A stretch of DNA of 24,875 nucleotides from Profundicola sp051011115 (GCA_051011115.1 JBPCUN010000087.1:1-24875); one strand, 5' to 3'; shown: positions 11,810 through 20,205, numbered from the stretch's first letter. The notes: generated by a model not told the origin, from the sequence alone. A program made the numbers and translations.

Positions 11810-14338
11810 ATGCTAAAAATCGCAGATGTAAAAAAAGATGTATCTTTGTTCAAGTCAATTGACATGAAGGTGCCTAATCATCACACACGATGTCCGAATC
11901 CAGATCATGGCGGATCGGATTCTGTATCGACCAGTCTTAATAGTGATGGAACTATTCTGTGGCATTGTCATGCTTGTAATGCTGGTGGAACTGTTATTGA
12001 TGCATACCAATATGTAACTGGCTCTGATTTTGGTGGTGCTATTGCAGCCATAGAATTAGAGCTTGGGAATAAGATTGATATCGAAAATGACTCTCCAGTT
12101 AAAAAAGAAGCAGACTTTTCGCAATTTCAAAAGAAAGATGTGGTCGAGCCAACGCATGAGCATGTTGCTCCACCAATCAAATATGTTGACCAATATGGTC
12201 GTCAACAAACCGCCATCATTAAGAAGAATAAAAAGACGGACCAATTTGATAAGTATGAGATATCGGATGCTACTTACATCACGGTTGCTCCCTTTAAATT
12301 GAATGGTCGTCTTCGTGCTGAGTGCGTGATTCGTTGGGACGTAAAAGATGAAGACGGAAAGCCAAAAAAAGAACTGTCTCGAATTCATTACGATGGCAGA
12401 GAGTGGAGGCCAGGTAAATCCGAGAGCACAATCATTCCGATATACAAAATGGACGCGATTAATAGTGAGTCCATTGTTGTGGTGGTTGAGGGTGAGAAGT
12501 GTATGGTTGAGCTTCAACGAGTCATTGATGAAGCTCACTACCAGTATTCGGAAACATTCCCAGCTATTGTTGTTACTTCGTTGATTGGTGGCTCAAACGT
12601 ATTTGAAAAGTCTCATATTGAGGTATTAAGTAAAGCTAAATACCTGTGGATGATTCCAGACAATGATGATCCGGGTAAGTCTCTTGCAGAAGACTTCAAG
12701 AAGAAGTTCCCCGAGATGAAGATTATTGACATCACCAACCAGCAGGAAAAGCCTGTTGGCTACGATGTTGCGGACTGGATAAAGGAAAACAATGACGTTA
12801 GACTTTTATTCAGATACCCAGAGATTAAGTTTGGTCCAGAGAATGATGCTGTTCAACAAGCAATCATGGCAGCATCTTTTGTGGGTACAGAAAATCTGGA
12901 GGATTACTTTCGTGAATTGGTAAAGGTGAAAGTATCCGCAGTACAGCGCAAGATGATTTTTGACACCCTATCAGAAAGGTTGGATCTAAATCTTGGCCTT
13001 CTAAGTGACGTGTACAAAGAAATCGCAAAAGAAAATCTGAAGATAGATTATGGAAACAAGGTTGCCATAACTACTCTTAAAGAAGCTTATAACAATAAAT
13101 TGTATTACATCTCTAGGAATTACTGGAGATATACCGGCACGCATTGGGTTGTTACACCAGAAGCTATTGTTCATCATGCACTACTTGAGAAGGTAAAAAA
13201 ATATATCCCGGAGGGTGAATATGGATATGCAAAAGCTCTTGAGGATTCAAAGAAAATACTAAAAGCAATGTGTGCGAATGATGACAACATCCTTCATCTA
13301 ACAAGGACACCACCTCCAATCATCAACTTCAGAAATGGTGAGCTTCACATTTCTATGGACGGTTCAATTGAGCTTAAGGAGCATAACCCCAAAAGCGGTC
13401 TTACGTTTTGTCTTGATGTTGATTATGACGAAAATGCAACTTGTCCTGAATATGACAAGATGGTTTCGGACATATTCCTAAATAACACCGATTTAATAAG
13501 ACATTGGCATGAGGTGGCTGGTTACATCATCCAGCCGGTTCGAGACTTTAAAGCTTTCTTTATGGCGTATGGACCAAAAGGAAATAACGGAAAGACAACG
13601 CTCTTTAAGATACTCACTTCAATTATTGGAGATGAGGCAGTAGCTAGTGTGGATATGTCACAGATGGACGGATCTGAGAGAAACAACCAGAAGCTTGTTG
13701 GTAAAATTCTCATGCTTGATGATGACCTAAAAAAAGATACACATCTTAATGATGGTTTCATCAAGATGATATCTGAGCAGAAGCTAATCTCTGCGAGATA
13801 TCTATACGGAGAAGCAATTCAGTTTAAGCAATTTGCCGCACCGGTGATGCTGTGTAACCACCTTCCAAGCACAAACGACTTGTCTGAGGCCATGTTCTCT
13901 CGTGCCGTGATTATTCCTTTTAATGCCTATTTCAATCCTAATGACCCCTCAACTGACAGGGGCCTGGCAGGTAGAATTACTCTCAATGAACTACCAGGCG
14001 TCATTAATCACTTCATCCGTGGGTATCAGCGTCTTCGTCGCCGCAACACCTGGGAAGAGCCAAAAGTCTGTAAAGGACTTAGGCAAATGTGGATGAATAG
14101 TACCAACACCTTCTACTATTTTGTTAACACCCAACTCACCGATCAGCCAGGTAACGAAATTACCTGTCACCAAATGCGTGAGAAGTATGTCAACTGGTGT
14201 AACTCAGAAGGTATACCCCAAAAATACATCATGCAAAACCGATCTATTCGTAAATCTCTCGAAGAACTCGGCATGACTATATCTGGTGCTAATAATAATG
14301 TCGGTGGCTGGAAGGTGGAGGATATTACTTTTCAGTAA
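11810..14338 (+). CDS. Primase-helicase (CHC2 zinc, TOPRIM-like, D5/SF3 helicase)
   Basis: This 842-residue replication protein probably unwinds DNA at the origin and primes synthesis. A CHC2-type zinc finger lies at Cys28, His33, Cys53 and Cys56. A TOPRIM-like part follows, with VVVVEGEK (about 223-230) and PDNDDPG (about 283-289) supplying the acidic residues. The C-terminal SF3/D5_N-type ATPase has Walker A GPKGNNGKT (588-596), Walker B LMLDDD (634-639), a sensor Asn in LCNHLP (about 681-686) and a likely arginine finger in FSRAV (R698). The ATG at 11810 was chosen; an in-frame TTG at 11798 is possible. It is the only plus-strand gene, and its end overlaps the convergent 14332 gene. Confidence 0.93.
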   Translation: MLKIADVKKDVSLFKSIDMKVPNHHTRCPNPDHGGSDSVSTSLNSDGTILWHCHACNAGGTVIDAYQYVTGSDFGGAIAAIELELGNKIDIENDSPVKKEADFSQFQKKDVVEPTHEHVAPPIKYVDQYGRQQTAIIKKNKKTDQFDKYEISDATYITVAPFKLNGRLRAECVIRWDVKDEDGKPKKELSRIHYDGREWRPGKSESTIIPIYKMDAINSESIVVVVEGEKCMVELQRVIDEAHYQYSETFPAIVVTSLIGGSNVFEKSHIEVLSKAKYLWMIPDNDDPGKSLAEDFKKKFPEMKIIDITNQQEKPVGYDVADWIKENNDVRLLFRYPEIKFGPENDAVQQAIMAASFVGTENLEDYFRELVKVKVSAVQRKMIFDTLSERLDLNLGLLSDVYKEIAKENLKIDYGNKVAITTLKEAYNNKLYYISRNYWRYTGTHWVVTPEAIVHHALLEKVKKYIPEGEYGYAKALEDSKKILKAMCANDDNILHLTRTPPPIINFRNGELHISMDGSIELKEHNPKSGLTFCLDVDYDENATCPEYDKMVSDIFLNNTDLIRHWHEVAGYIIQPVRDFKAFFMAYGPKGNNGKTTLFKILTSIIGDEAVASVDMSQMDGSERNNQKLVGKILMLDDDLKKDTHLNDGFIKMISEQKLISARYLYGEAIQFKQFAAPVMLCNHLPSTNDLSEAMFSRAVIIPFNAYFNPNDPSTDRGLAGRITLNELPGVINHFIRGYQRLRRRNTWEEPKVCKGLRQMWMNSTNTFYYFVNTQLTDQPGNEITCHQMREKYVNWCNSEGIPQKYIMQNRSIRKSLEELGMTISGANNNVGGWKVEDITFQ

Positions 14339-14637
14339 TCATCTTCCTCTTCCTCCTCTTCATAATAATCGAGAGGATTGCGCCCACACAACGTAGGCCC
14401 ATACTTACTAAGTGCCTCTATTGTTGCTGCATCAACTTCAATTTCTTTAAAGTTTCTTTCCTTAATTGTTCCGTAAATTTCCGAGAACTTGCCTAGCACT
14501 TCTCCGAAATAAACTCTCTTTTCAAACAGATTTTCAACGTCTTTACTGGATGCCAAAAACAGACCGTCAATAGATCCCATTCTGCCGCAATCCCAATAGA
14601 ACTTCCAAAGTTTAATTTCCGTTTTCAAATCACTCAT
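14332..14637 (-). CDS. Hypothetical protein with acidic tail (101 aa)
   Basis: ATG 14637-14635 lies six bases after GGAGG; ATG 14640 is also possible. It overlaps the upstream gene's TGA and, at its 3' end, the end of the convergent primase gene by seven bases. It is helical with a strongly acidic end (YYEEEEEEDDY). No family is recognised. It is first in order after the primase but read in the opposite direction. Confidence 0.75.
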   Translation of the reverse strand: MSDLKTEIKLWKFYWDCGRMGSIDGLFLASSKDVENLFEKRVYFGEVLGKFSEIYGTIKERNFKEIEVDAATIEALSKYGPTLCGRNPLDYYEEEEEEDDY

Positions 14638-14836
14638 CATTATCCTCCTCAGGATGAAGATTTCTTAGTGCTTCTGTAAGACTACCCTTAAGCCCCTTAA
14701 CTTTTAAAATTTCATTACAGGGCGGTGAAGTATCTTCTTTAACATGAATACCTTGAGATTCTAAAAACTCACGGTCTATTAAATCAGTTATACTTAGCTT
14801 TAAGGATTTAATTAGTTGTTTCTTTTCTTTTGTCAT
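14630..14836 (-). CDS. Small hypothetical protein (68 aa)
   Basis: Begins MTKEKKQLIKSLKLSITDLIDREFL at ATG 14836-14834 with a weak GGATAAATC ribosome site. It follows the TAA of the 14840 gene by three bases, so it is probably coupled. It has a basic start and acidic end (HPEEDNDE). No family is recognised. Confidence 0.7.
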   Translation of the reverse strand: MTKEKKQLIKSLKLSITDLIDREFLESQGIHVKEDTSPPCNEILKVKGLKGSLTEALRNLHPEEDNDE

Positions 14837-14839
14837 GAT

Positions 14840-15157
14840 TTATCCATAACAAGGAAATACATAATAGTCAGCCTGTCGTACAACATTCCCTCCCTTTTCA
14901 ATAAACTTCTTCAACGCTTCGTCTGTTTCATCTTTTGTCTTCTCCCCAATCTGTTTTATCTCAGACATAAGCTCTGATAATGTGCTACCGTCACTATCGT
15001 AATAACTATCCGCACAAAAGAAGAATTCATCAGCGTACTCACAGTGATAAATCGAATGAAAGTAATCCTCCCAAAACCCTTCAAACTCAACATCCTCCAT
15101 GTCCCCCTGACTCACTACCGCCCCATACCCACCAATAATACTTGCGTTCATTCCCAT
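14840..15157 (-). CDS. Acidic hypothetical protein (105 aa)
   Basis: Starts at ATG 15157-15155 behind AAGGAG, whose first bases are the TAA stop of the 15168 gene. It is acidic, with many aromatic residues (EGFWEDYFHSIYHCEYADEFFFCADSYYD), and has a helical, more charged C-terminal half. No family is recognised. Confidence 0.75.
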   Translation of the reverse strand: MGMNASIIGGYGAVVSQGDMEDVEFEGFWEDYFHSIYHCEYADEFFFCADSYYDSDGSTLSELMSEIKQIGEKTKDETDEALKKFIEKGGNVVRQADYYVFPCYG

Positions 15158-15167
15158 AACTTACTCC

Positions 15168-15545
15168 TTACCAGTCAATGTTAATCATGTATTGGCCTTC
15201 TTCAAGAAGCCCCTTCTGATATAAATCAGTAGCAATGATCTCTATGCTGGGGTAGAATTCTCTAAACCACCACAGCTCGCGCACTAGATTACGTATGCTA
15301 TCGCTATCTTTTTCCTTCTCACCTTCGACAGGTTCATTAGGATCTCTCTTCAGCCACTCCTGGAACTGAATATACTCCTCATCATCATCCTCAAAAGTGA
15401 AATTATCCACATCCAACCAATAAGTCCCCCTCTCCCTACACCCATCTTGCTGCTGAAATCTATACGGCCTATCATAAGTCTCGCTTACGAATTTACTCCA
15501 GTCACTCTCGTCAATCATCTTGACGTTATATATTTTCAATGGCAT
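15168..15545 (-). CDS. Hypothetical protein (125 aa)
   Basis: ATG 15545-15543 (MPLKIYNVKM) was chosen because CAGGAG lies seven bases upstream; the frame stays open to a GTG at 15683 without a good ribosome site. Acidic aromatic-rich segments (NFTFEDDDEEYIQFQEWL, ELWWFREFYPSIEIIATDLYQKGLLEEGQYM) are seen. It is the first gene downstream of the iteron region. No family is recognised. Confidence 0.7.
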   Translation of the reverse strand: MPLKIYNVKMIDESDWSKFVSETYDRPYRFQQQDGCRERGTYWLDVDNFTFEDDDEEYIQFQEWLKRDPNEPVEGEKEKDSDSIRNLVRELWWFREFYPSIEIIATDLYQKGLLEEGQYMINIDW

Positions 15546-16457
15546 TGCGTACTCCTGTTGTTTTGGGCGATAGCCGCCCATGTCATCATTCATCTCACTT
15601 CGAGACGAAATTTCTAAAATAAACCTTGAATCACCCAAACACTCTGCTATACTAAATCCAACCCCCCTACTCGCAACATACACGCGATTCTCAGTAGGGC
15701 ACCGGTGAAGAAGTTTCTTCTTCGTGATTTCTTCAATGAAATCAATGACTTAGAGATTTCACAAGAAGTTTGAAGAAGTAACCCCAAAACTACTTCTTCA
15801 CGAATTCCCCAACGAAAACAAGGGCTTAAGTACCATCGAAGAAGTTAAGAAGTTAATTCGGCCTCAAAAGTCCTATATAGAACTCTTTTCTATTTCCGTT
15901 TTGATTCCTATATATACTTTTTACTCTATTTTTACTTCTTAACTTCTTCAAAGAAAGATAAGTATAAGAAATATAAAGGAAAATAGCGAAGAAGTAGTGA
16001 AGAAGTAGATTTTTACAACCTCACCTTGCTATCGACCAAAACCCCAAGCCCCTCAAGCACTTAGCCCTACTTCTTACTCAAGAACCAGCCGAAGAACTTA
16101 CTTCTTCAGACACCACTCACCCCCCTCAAATCTCCTTCTTCGCCCCCAGACTGTGGCATAAATGCCTCACTTTTTACTTCTTCTTCACCCAAATCCCTCA
16201 CACCACTCACCCCACTTCTTCTTCTTCAAACCCTCAAGCCCCTCACACCCCTCCAAACTTCTCCACTCCTCACCCCATACACAGCTCCATGCTTCTCCGT
16301 ACCTCCGTGCTCACACGAAGCACAGATGACTGCATACACCTCACCTTGCTATCGAAATAGCCCTGCGATTCAATGCGACGGAAGAAGTCAGCTAAAGGCA
16401 CTAGGCGGGGACAACGGGAGGAGGGTGGGGGGTACGGGGGGTAGGGAGGATATCCTA
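15546..16457. other. Iteron-rich non-coding region, candidate replication origin
   Basis: There are eleven exact copies of GAAGAAGT on either strand: plus orientation at 15707, 15772, 15838, 15988, 15999 and 16381; minus at 15792, 15942, 16100, 16176 and 16214. An inverted repeat (15838-15855 with 15932-15949) encloses an AT-rich core (about 15857-15931). A hairpin GAAGAAG/CTTCTTC lies at 15707-15723. An 18-bp direct repeat lies at 16018-16035 and 16338-16355. From about 16020 to 16320 the plus strand is C/T-rich and G-poor. No credible gene is present. Proximity to the primase-helicase fits an origin; binding sites for a regulator are the alternative. Confidence 0.65.
15838..15949. repeat. 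Inverted repeat around AT-rich core
   Basis: GAAGAAGTTAAGAAGT at 15838-15853 is the exact reverse complement of ACTTCTTAACTTCTTC at 15934-15949. The enclosed segment is AT-rich with TATATA-like stretches near 15873 and 15909. Confidence 0.85.
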
Positions 16458-17177
16458 CTAAGTTGGTAGGGATTGTGTGGTTTGTTCTTTTTGATAAGCG
16501 TCGAGTGCGACTTTGATGGCAGCTATGAGTACTTTGTCTGACTCTTTGTTGTGTAGGCGGCGGTTGATAGGTGTGGTTTCGACCATTACTGCATTGGACA
16601 GGTTGTGAACTGAGCTAGTAATATAGTTCAGGCATATCTTTGGGTATGTTGGTATGACTCGGTCACGAGTGTAAGATGTAATGCAGTGCTTCAGGCTAGA
16701 GATAGCATAACCAACAGCACTGCCAGGGCCCTTCTTTTTTAGAATGCTCTTTTTGATGGCATCAACGACTTCTCTGGCATGATAAATATCTTTGACGTTT
16801 TCAAGCATGTCAGCTTCAGACCTTAAACCTAGCTGACGTAATCCCATCGGGATCACTTGAGTCATTGTGTTCATGATGACATCATCAACCCATTTTGATC
16901 TGTCAGTCCCCCTGGTACCTACCTGCTCAAGGGCAATTGGCAATAATGCCTCTGCTCGATCCTCTTTGGATGACCACCTTGCATCATTGATACCGATTGC
17001 CCATTCTCGATCTTCGGGTGCAACACAAGATGGTTGGTCACTAATGACACCATCCACTACAAGAGCTATGGCACCTTCGATACATGTAGGTGAGTGTTTG
17101 TATGCTCCCGTGCCGGTGACAAGCCCTCTGTCGAAGATTGCTTTGAGATGGGCACGCTGTTGTTCTGTGAGTTTCAT
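16458..17177 (-). CDS. Conserved phage hypothetical protein (239 aa)
   Basis: The N-terminal region CIEGAIALVVDGVISDQPSCV followed by NDARWSSKEDRAEALLPIAL resembles a conserved phage family with C-x3-A ... D-x-P-x-C-V ... N-D-x-x-W spacing that I recall from many phage genomes; no function is established. The rest is helical. The start is ATG 17177-17175 behind GAAGG. It ends at a double stop TAG-TAG, notable next to a CTA-anticodon tRNA in the same genome. It overlaps the end of the 17041 gene by 137 bases. Confidence 0.8.
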   Translation of the reverse strand: MKLTEQQRAHLKAIFDRGLVTGTGAYKHSPTCIEGAIALVVDGVISDQPSCVAPEDREWAIGINDARWSSKEDRAEALLPIALEQVGTRGTDRSKWVDDVIMNTMTQVIPMGLRQLGLRSEADMLENVKDIYHAREVVDAIKKSILKKKGPGSAVGYAISSLKHCITSYTRDRVIPTYPKICLNYITSSVHNLSNAVMVETTPINRRLHNKESDKVLIAAIKVALDAYQKEQTTQSLPT

Positions 17178-17385
17178 ATTCGTAGCCTTCTGTTGTGAGA
17201 TTGTAAATCATAATCCCAAGATTGGGATCTTCTTTAAACTTGCCAACATCAATATCTTTGATAATTTCCATGAGTGTATCGTATTCACGGAGTAGATCCC
17301 AACCATAAAATCGACACAAATGACGGGCCAGATCTAGTGGTGTCTTATACCACCAGCAACCCTCTGACGTTTTTAATAAGTACAC
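17041..17385 (-). CDS. Small protein, paralogue of the next gene's N-terminus
   Basis: Starts at GTG 17385-17383 just after the TAG of the 17388 gene, with GAGGGG upstream. Residues 1-68 (TPLDLARHLCRFYGWDLLREYD ... IIKDI) match HPWQLALKLCVNYEWDLLIHYN ... LIKST of the upstream neighbour, so the two arose by duplication. The last 45 codons overlap the 16458 gene in another frame and may be non-native extension after loss of the original stop. Confidence 0.65.
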   Translation of the reverse strand: MYLLKTSEGCWWYKTPLDLARHLCRFYGWDLLREYDTLMEIIKDIDVGKFKEDPNLGIMIYNLTTEGYEYETHRTTACPSQSNLRQRACHRHGSIQTLTYMYRRCHSSCSGWCH

Positions 17386-17387
17386 GT

Positions 17388-17984
17388 CTACCCCTCATCA
17401 TTTGGATTGTCGTTTCGGAAGAAATTGATATCAATATGACTTAAGAAACGGACTCTGTTGGAGTTATCCATCTTCATCATACAGTTAATGTAATTTACCC
17501 ACCCTTGAATAGTGGTTTTATCTTTAGGGACATGATATCCCACACGATCAGCAGGGGTTGTTGTAAAAGGTGGGTGGTATCCCACACGATCAGCAGGGGT
17601 TGTAACGAATTGTGGTTGATATTCCCCCATATATTGAAATCGATTTTTGTAATTAATGAATTGAGGCGATGTGTCACCAAAGATAGAACTGCCATAGTTC
17701 TTTTTGACATAACTAACGCCTACATCTTGATATGCGTGATAGTTCAATTCCTCTTTGGGTTTTGTACTTGTAGACTTAAATACATCTGGGAAATAGACTA
17801 CGTGGATATCAAAGATTGAGTCACGCCTGTATTCTAGAGTTTCTGTTGTTGATTTAATCAGGTCATGTATTCGATTGTAATGAATGAGCAAATCCCATTC
17901 ATAATTAACACAAAGCTTAAGTGCCAATTGCCATGGATGGAGGTCCTCAAGGATAAGGTTGTCATGAGTTATAGCTCTGTACAT
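17388..17984 (-). CDS. Hypothetical protein with 14-residue repeat (198 aa)
   Basis: The start chosen is ATG 17984-17982 (MYRAITHD) behind AAGGA; it overlaps nothing, while the longer frame overlaps the membrane protein gene. The N-terminal 60 residues are paralogous to the 17041 gene. The middle holds a tandem 14-residue repeat around TTPADRVGYH (DNA repeat 17536-17561 and 17578-17603). It ends NDEG-TAG. No family is recognised. Confidence 0.75.
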   Translation of the reverse strand: MYRAITHDNLILEDLHPWQLALKLCVNYEWDLLIHYNRIHDLIKSTTETLEYRRDSIFDIHVVYFPDVFKSTSTKPKEELNYHAYQDVGVSYVKKNYGSSIFGDTSPQFINYKNRFQYMGEYQPQFVTTPADRVGYHPPFTTTPADRVGYHVPKDKTTIQGWVNYINCMMKMDNSNRVRFLSHIDINFFRNDNPNDEG

Positions 17985-17985
17985 A

Positions 17986-18300
17986 TCAGTCCTTATTCCG
18001 TCTGGTGAGCCACCATCTTGCAATGGCTCGGAATCCATCTTGCAAAACAAGCCACACTACAGCTACAAAAACCAAAAACACCCACCAGTACACTGGCAGA
18101 AATGGTCTGTACCAGGTTGGTTCAAGGTTGTTATTGAGTAGTAGTACACCAAAAATGATAATTAATACTGTAGACAGCGACATACTCTCGTATTCTTTTA
18201 TGCCGTTATCAATCATCCTGGCCAAGTACCTCAACACAACACCACTATTTTTTGCAAGATCCTCGAAAAGACCTGGTTCTGGGGTGTTATCCTCTTTCAT
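17986..18300 (-). CDS. Two-pass membrane protein (104 aa)
   Basis: ATG 18300-18298 lies six bases after GAGGAGG. A helical N-terminal half (LFEDLAKNSGVVLRYLARMIDNGIKEYE) precedes two membrane segments (LSTVLIIIFGVLLL and VYWWVFLVFVAVVWLVL) and a basic end RRNKD. It overlaps the 18287 gene by 14 bases. It is holin-like in topology, but the long N-terminal helix and lack of lysis neighbours leave the role open. Confidence 0.75.
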   Translation of the reverse strand: MKEDNTPEPGLFEDLAKNSGVVLRYLARMIDNGIKEYESMSLSTVLIIIFGVLLLNNNLEPTWYRPFLPVYWWVFLVFVAVVWLVLQDGFRAIARWWLTRRNKD

Positions 18301-18472
18301 AATCATCCTCCTCATTAAACACTTCTTCAGCTGTTTCGACCACTGTGTCAACAATATCAAGAGGAGCCTCAACAAGATCTTCCCACCTATCTGGATTGGT
18401 AGCCATTGCAACTGGCTTGGTGACGGCGTATGTTACGGTCTTGGTTGCTGCTTTTAGTAGTTTTCCAAACAT
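18287..18472 (-). CDS. Small hypothetical protein (61 aa)
   Basis: Starts at ATG 18472-18470 behind AAAGGAG. The sequence MFGKLLKAATKTVTYAVTKPV then an acidic helix (PLDIVDTVVETAEEVFNEEDDY) looks amphipathic, perhaps membrane-associated with the coupled membrane protein downstream. A possible promoter (TTGCAT, 17 bases, TTTAAT) lies at 18493-18521. No family is recognised. Confidence 0.7.
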   Translation of the reverse strand: MFGKLLKAATKTVTYAVTKPVAMATNPDRWEDLVEAPLDIVDTVVETAEEVFNEEDDYERG

Positions 18473-18529
18473 ATATTCTCCTTTAGTTTTTATTATTAAA
18501 CACTAAACCATTAAATGATGCAAGTTCAC

Positions 18530-19165
18530 TTATTTCTTTAAGAAATCAAGTAGGTCTTGCGGGTAACTTCGAAATGGTAAATTGTCGCAGTCTTCCAAAG
18601 GTTTACCGCGATGTATGAGATGGGTCATAGTTGCACTACCATCAACGTAATAGAAGTCCCTGATAATGCCATCCTTCATTGCCCCTAGTAATTCTGATGC
18701 CATTGATTTCGTTTTGGGTCTGTAATCCTTGTCTAAGTCCCTCAACACCTCACAAACACTAGAAAATAATAAAAGATCATTTCGCCATCGAAAGTATTTC
18801 CGGTCATTACCCTTTAAAGGTAAAGAAAAGCGAACAAGATAGGGATTGAAGGATGAATACGTATAAATAGGAGTGTGGTCCTTAGTTAAGTACACGAAGT
18901 CATACAAGAAGTTTTGCTCAACATCGTCCGCACTTTGAGCTTCGTGCTGTACTGAAAAGAAATAGTCCAGGGAGGCGATGCGGTTCTCATAGTCGGATAA
19001 CCCAAAGTCCAGTGTGTGGATTTTACATGCCCCGGCGTATTTGTATTTTGAATTAAAATACATACCCAACCCTTCTGTCGCCCAACTTCTACCTATAGAG
19101 TAAAAATTCTTTCCGCGATTATCGCGCCTTGCCTCAAAATCTTCTTGGATCTCTGCAATAGCCAT
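18530..19165 (-). CDS. Hypothetical protein (211 aa)
   Basis: Starts at ATG 19165-19163 behind AAAGGAG in an AACAACAAAGGAG leader like those of the phage promoter genes; the longer frame runs into the tRNA. The sequence is mixed alpha/beta (FYSIGRSWATEGLGMYFNSKYKYAGACKIHTLDFGL, RDFYYVDGSATMTHLIHRGKPL). It lies just downstream of the CTA tRNA, so tRNA processing would form its mRNA 5' end. No family is recognised. Confidence 0.8.
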   Translation of the reverse strand: MAIAEIQEDFEARRDNRGKNFYSIGRSWATEGLGMYFNSKYKYAGACKIHTLDFGLSDYENRIASLDYFFSVQHEAQSADDVEQNFLYDFVYLTKDHTPIYTYSSFNPYLVRFSLPLKGNDRKYFRWRNDLLLFSSVCEVLRDLDKDYRPKTKSMASELLGAMKDGIIRDFYYVDGSATMTHLIHRGKPLEDCDNLPFRSYPQDLLDFLKK

Positions 19166-19194
19166 AATATCTCCTTTGTTGTTTTTGTTGATAG

Positions 19195-19266
19195 TGCTCC
19201 TAGCGAGGTTCGAACTCGCATCCATTGATTTAGAATCAACTGCTCGGCCAATTGAGCTATAGGAGC
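19195..19266 (-). tRNA. tRNA with anticodon CTA (putative amber suppressor)
   Basis: A full cloverleaf of 72 nt: acceptor GCTCCTA/TAGGAGC with discriminator A, D-arm GCTC/GAGC, anticodon stem GTTGA/TCAAT with loop TTCTAAA, variable loop of four bases, and T-arm GCGAG-TTCGAAC-CTCGC. The 7-base loop puts CTA at positions 34-36, so it would decode UAG. Shifting the frame to an Arg TCT reading destroys the anticodon stem. No CCA is encoded. The amino acid it carries cannot be told from sequence alone. Confidence 0.85.
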
Positions 19267-19299
19267 ATAATGGAGTATGACCTCCATGGCATGGTCATG

Positions 19300-20172
19300 T
19301 CAATTCGTATCGTTGAAAATACGCTTTGCTCGACGCAGCCATTGTTTGTATTTGATCTTAAAACTCGTTGACTCGATGCCACCGAACATTTCAGCATTAC
19401 TATGTAATTCTGCAAGTCCAACTACAGTAAGCATCTTAGCCATATGGATATCTTCACAAAACTTTGGAATATCTTCCGCTGACATTGTGTGAATCTCCAT
19501 ATCCCTGGAAATAAGAGTTCCAACCTCTTCATCATTGAACAATGACAACCATACAAACGATGAGATTTGGGCGTGATTTGGGAAATGGTGCCTTCCATCT
19601 TCATCTACGGTGCGGCAATTAGGCTTGCCACAGTCGTGAAATATGGTGTATTTATCCAATACGTAGAGATCAAAATTAATATCTGCCGGGAACCAGTCTG
19701 GAATCTTCCATTCGTATTTTGATCGGTCACCTATTAGATCTCTTACATGATTACGTACAGACCATCCGTGATCTAACACGGATTGGCCTTGAGTTTGTTC
19801 GCACTGTCTCATCTCGCGAATGAGATTCTTGAGCTTGCGCTCACGTTCAAACGCCCCATCATGTTCTGGACCTTTCATCGCAAGCGGAAGATTAGAAGTC
19901 TTCTTCCTTGCCTTTTCACATGGGTGAAGTGCGATAGCTGTGAGTTCGTATCCAAGATCAGGTTCTCTGAACTCGGTGTAGTCTAGACCACTGTTCTTAC
20001 AGAAGTCATAGAGTGCACGCTCATCTGGTACCGTCAAGATAATAATCGAATTGGATTCTTCCTTCCATACCTTAGCAATATCTGGATTCTCATTACAAAA
20101 ATCTGCTACGGCATGCGCAACTTGACATGCTTGAGTAGCATGAGTCAAATCACTTCGCGTTACGACGCGCAA
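19300..20172 (-). CDS. Peptidyl-tRNA hydrolase 2-like domain fused to HD domain
   Basis: This 290-residue protein starts at TTG 20172-20170 in the shorter reading. Residues 1-100 match Pth2: strand LRVVTRSDL, then QACQVAHAVADF (family Q-x-x-H-A), IIILTVPDERALYDF and the EPDLGYELTAIALHP signature ending LPL. Pth2 releases peptides from stalled peptidyl-tRNA. Residues about 125-290 look like an HD phosphohydrolase: H142, HD at 179-180 (TIFHDCGKP), H200 (FPNHAQISS). An ATG at 20208-20206 with GGAG upstream is in frame but followed at codon 3 by TAG, so the longer form needs UAG readthrough. The substrate of the HD part is unknown. Confidence 0.82.
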   Translation of the reverse strand: MRVVTRSDLTHATQACQVAHAVADFCNENPDIAKVWKEESNSIIILTVPDERALYDFCKNSGLDYTEFREPDLGYELTAIALHPCEKARKKTSNLPLAMKGPEHDGAFERERKLKNLIREMRQCEQTQGQSVLDHGWSVRNHVRDLIGDRSKYEWKIPDWFPADINFDLYVLDKYTIFHDCGKPNCRTVDEDGRHHFPNHAQISSFVWLSLFNDEEVGTLISRDMEIHTMSAEDIPKFCEDIHMAKMLTVVGLAELHSNAEMFGGIESTSFKIKYKQWLRRAKRIFNDTN

Positions 20173-20205
20173 CTTCTTACTTAGTTCGTTTTTGTGTACC
20201 TACAA

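Noticed and set aside
12056..12538. 160-codon minus-strand frame inside the primase gene
   Set aside because: It lies wholly within a gene with clear domains on the other strand and has no start signals.
16062..16459. Long plus-strand open frame across the C-rich part of the iteron region
   Set aside because: It has no start codon or ribosome site, and the low-complexity C/T-rich sequence has few stops by composition. It reads through the repeats.
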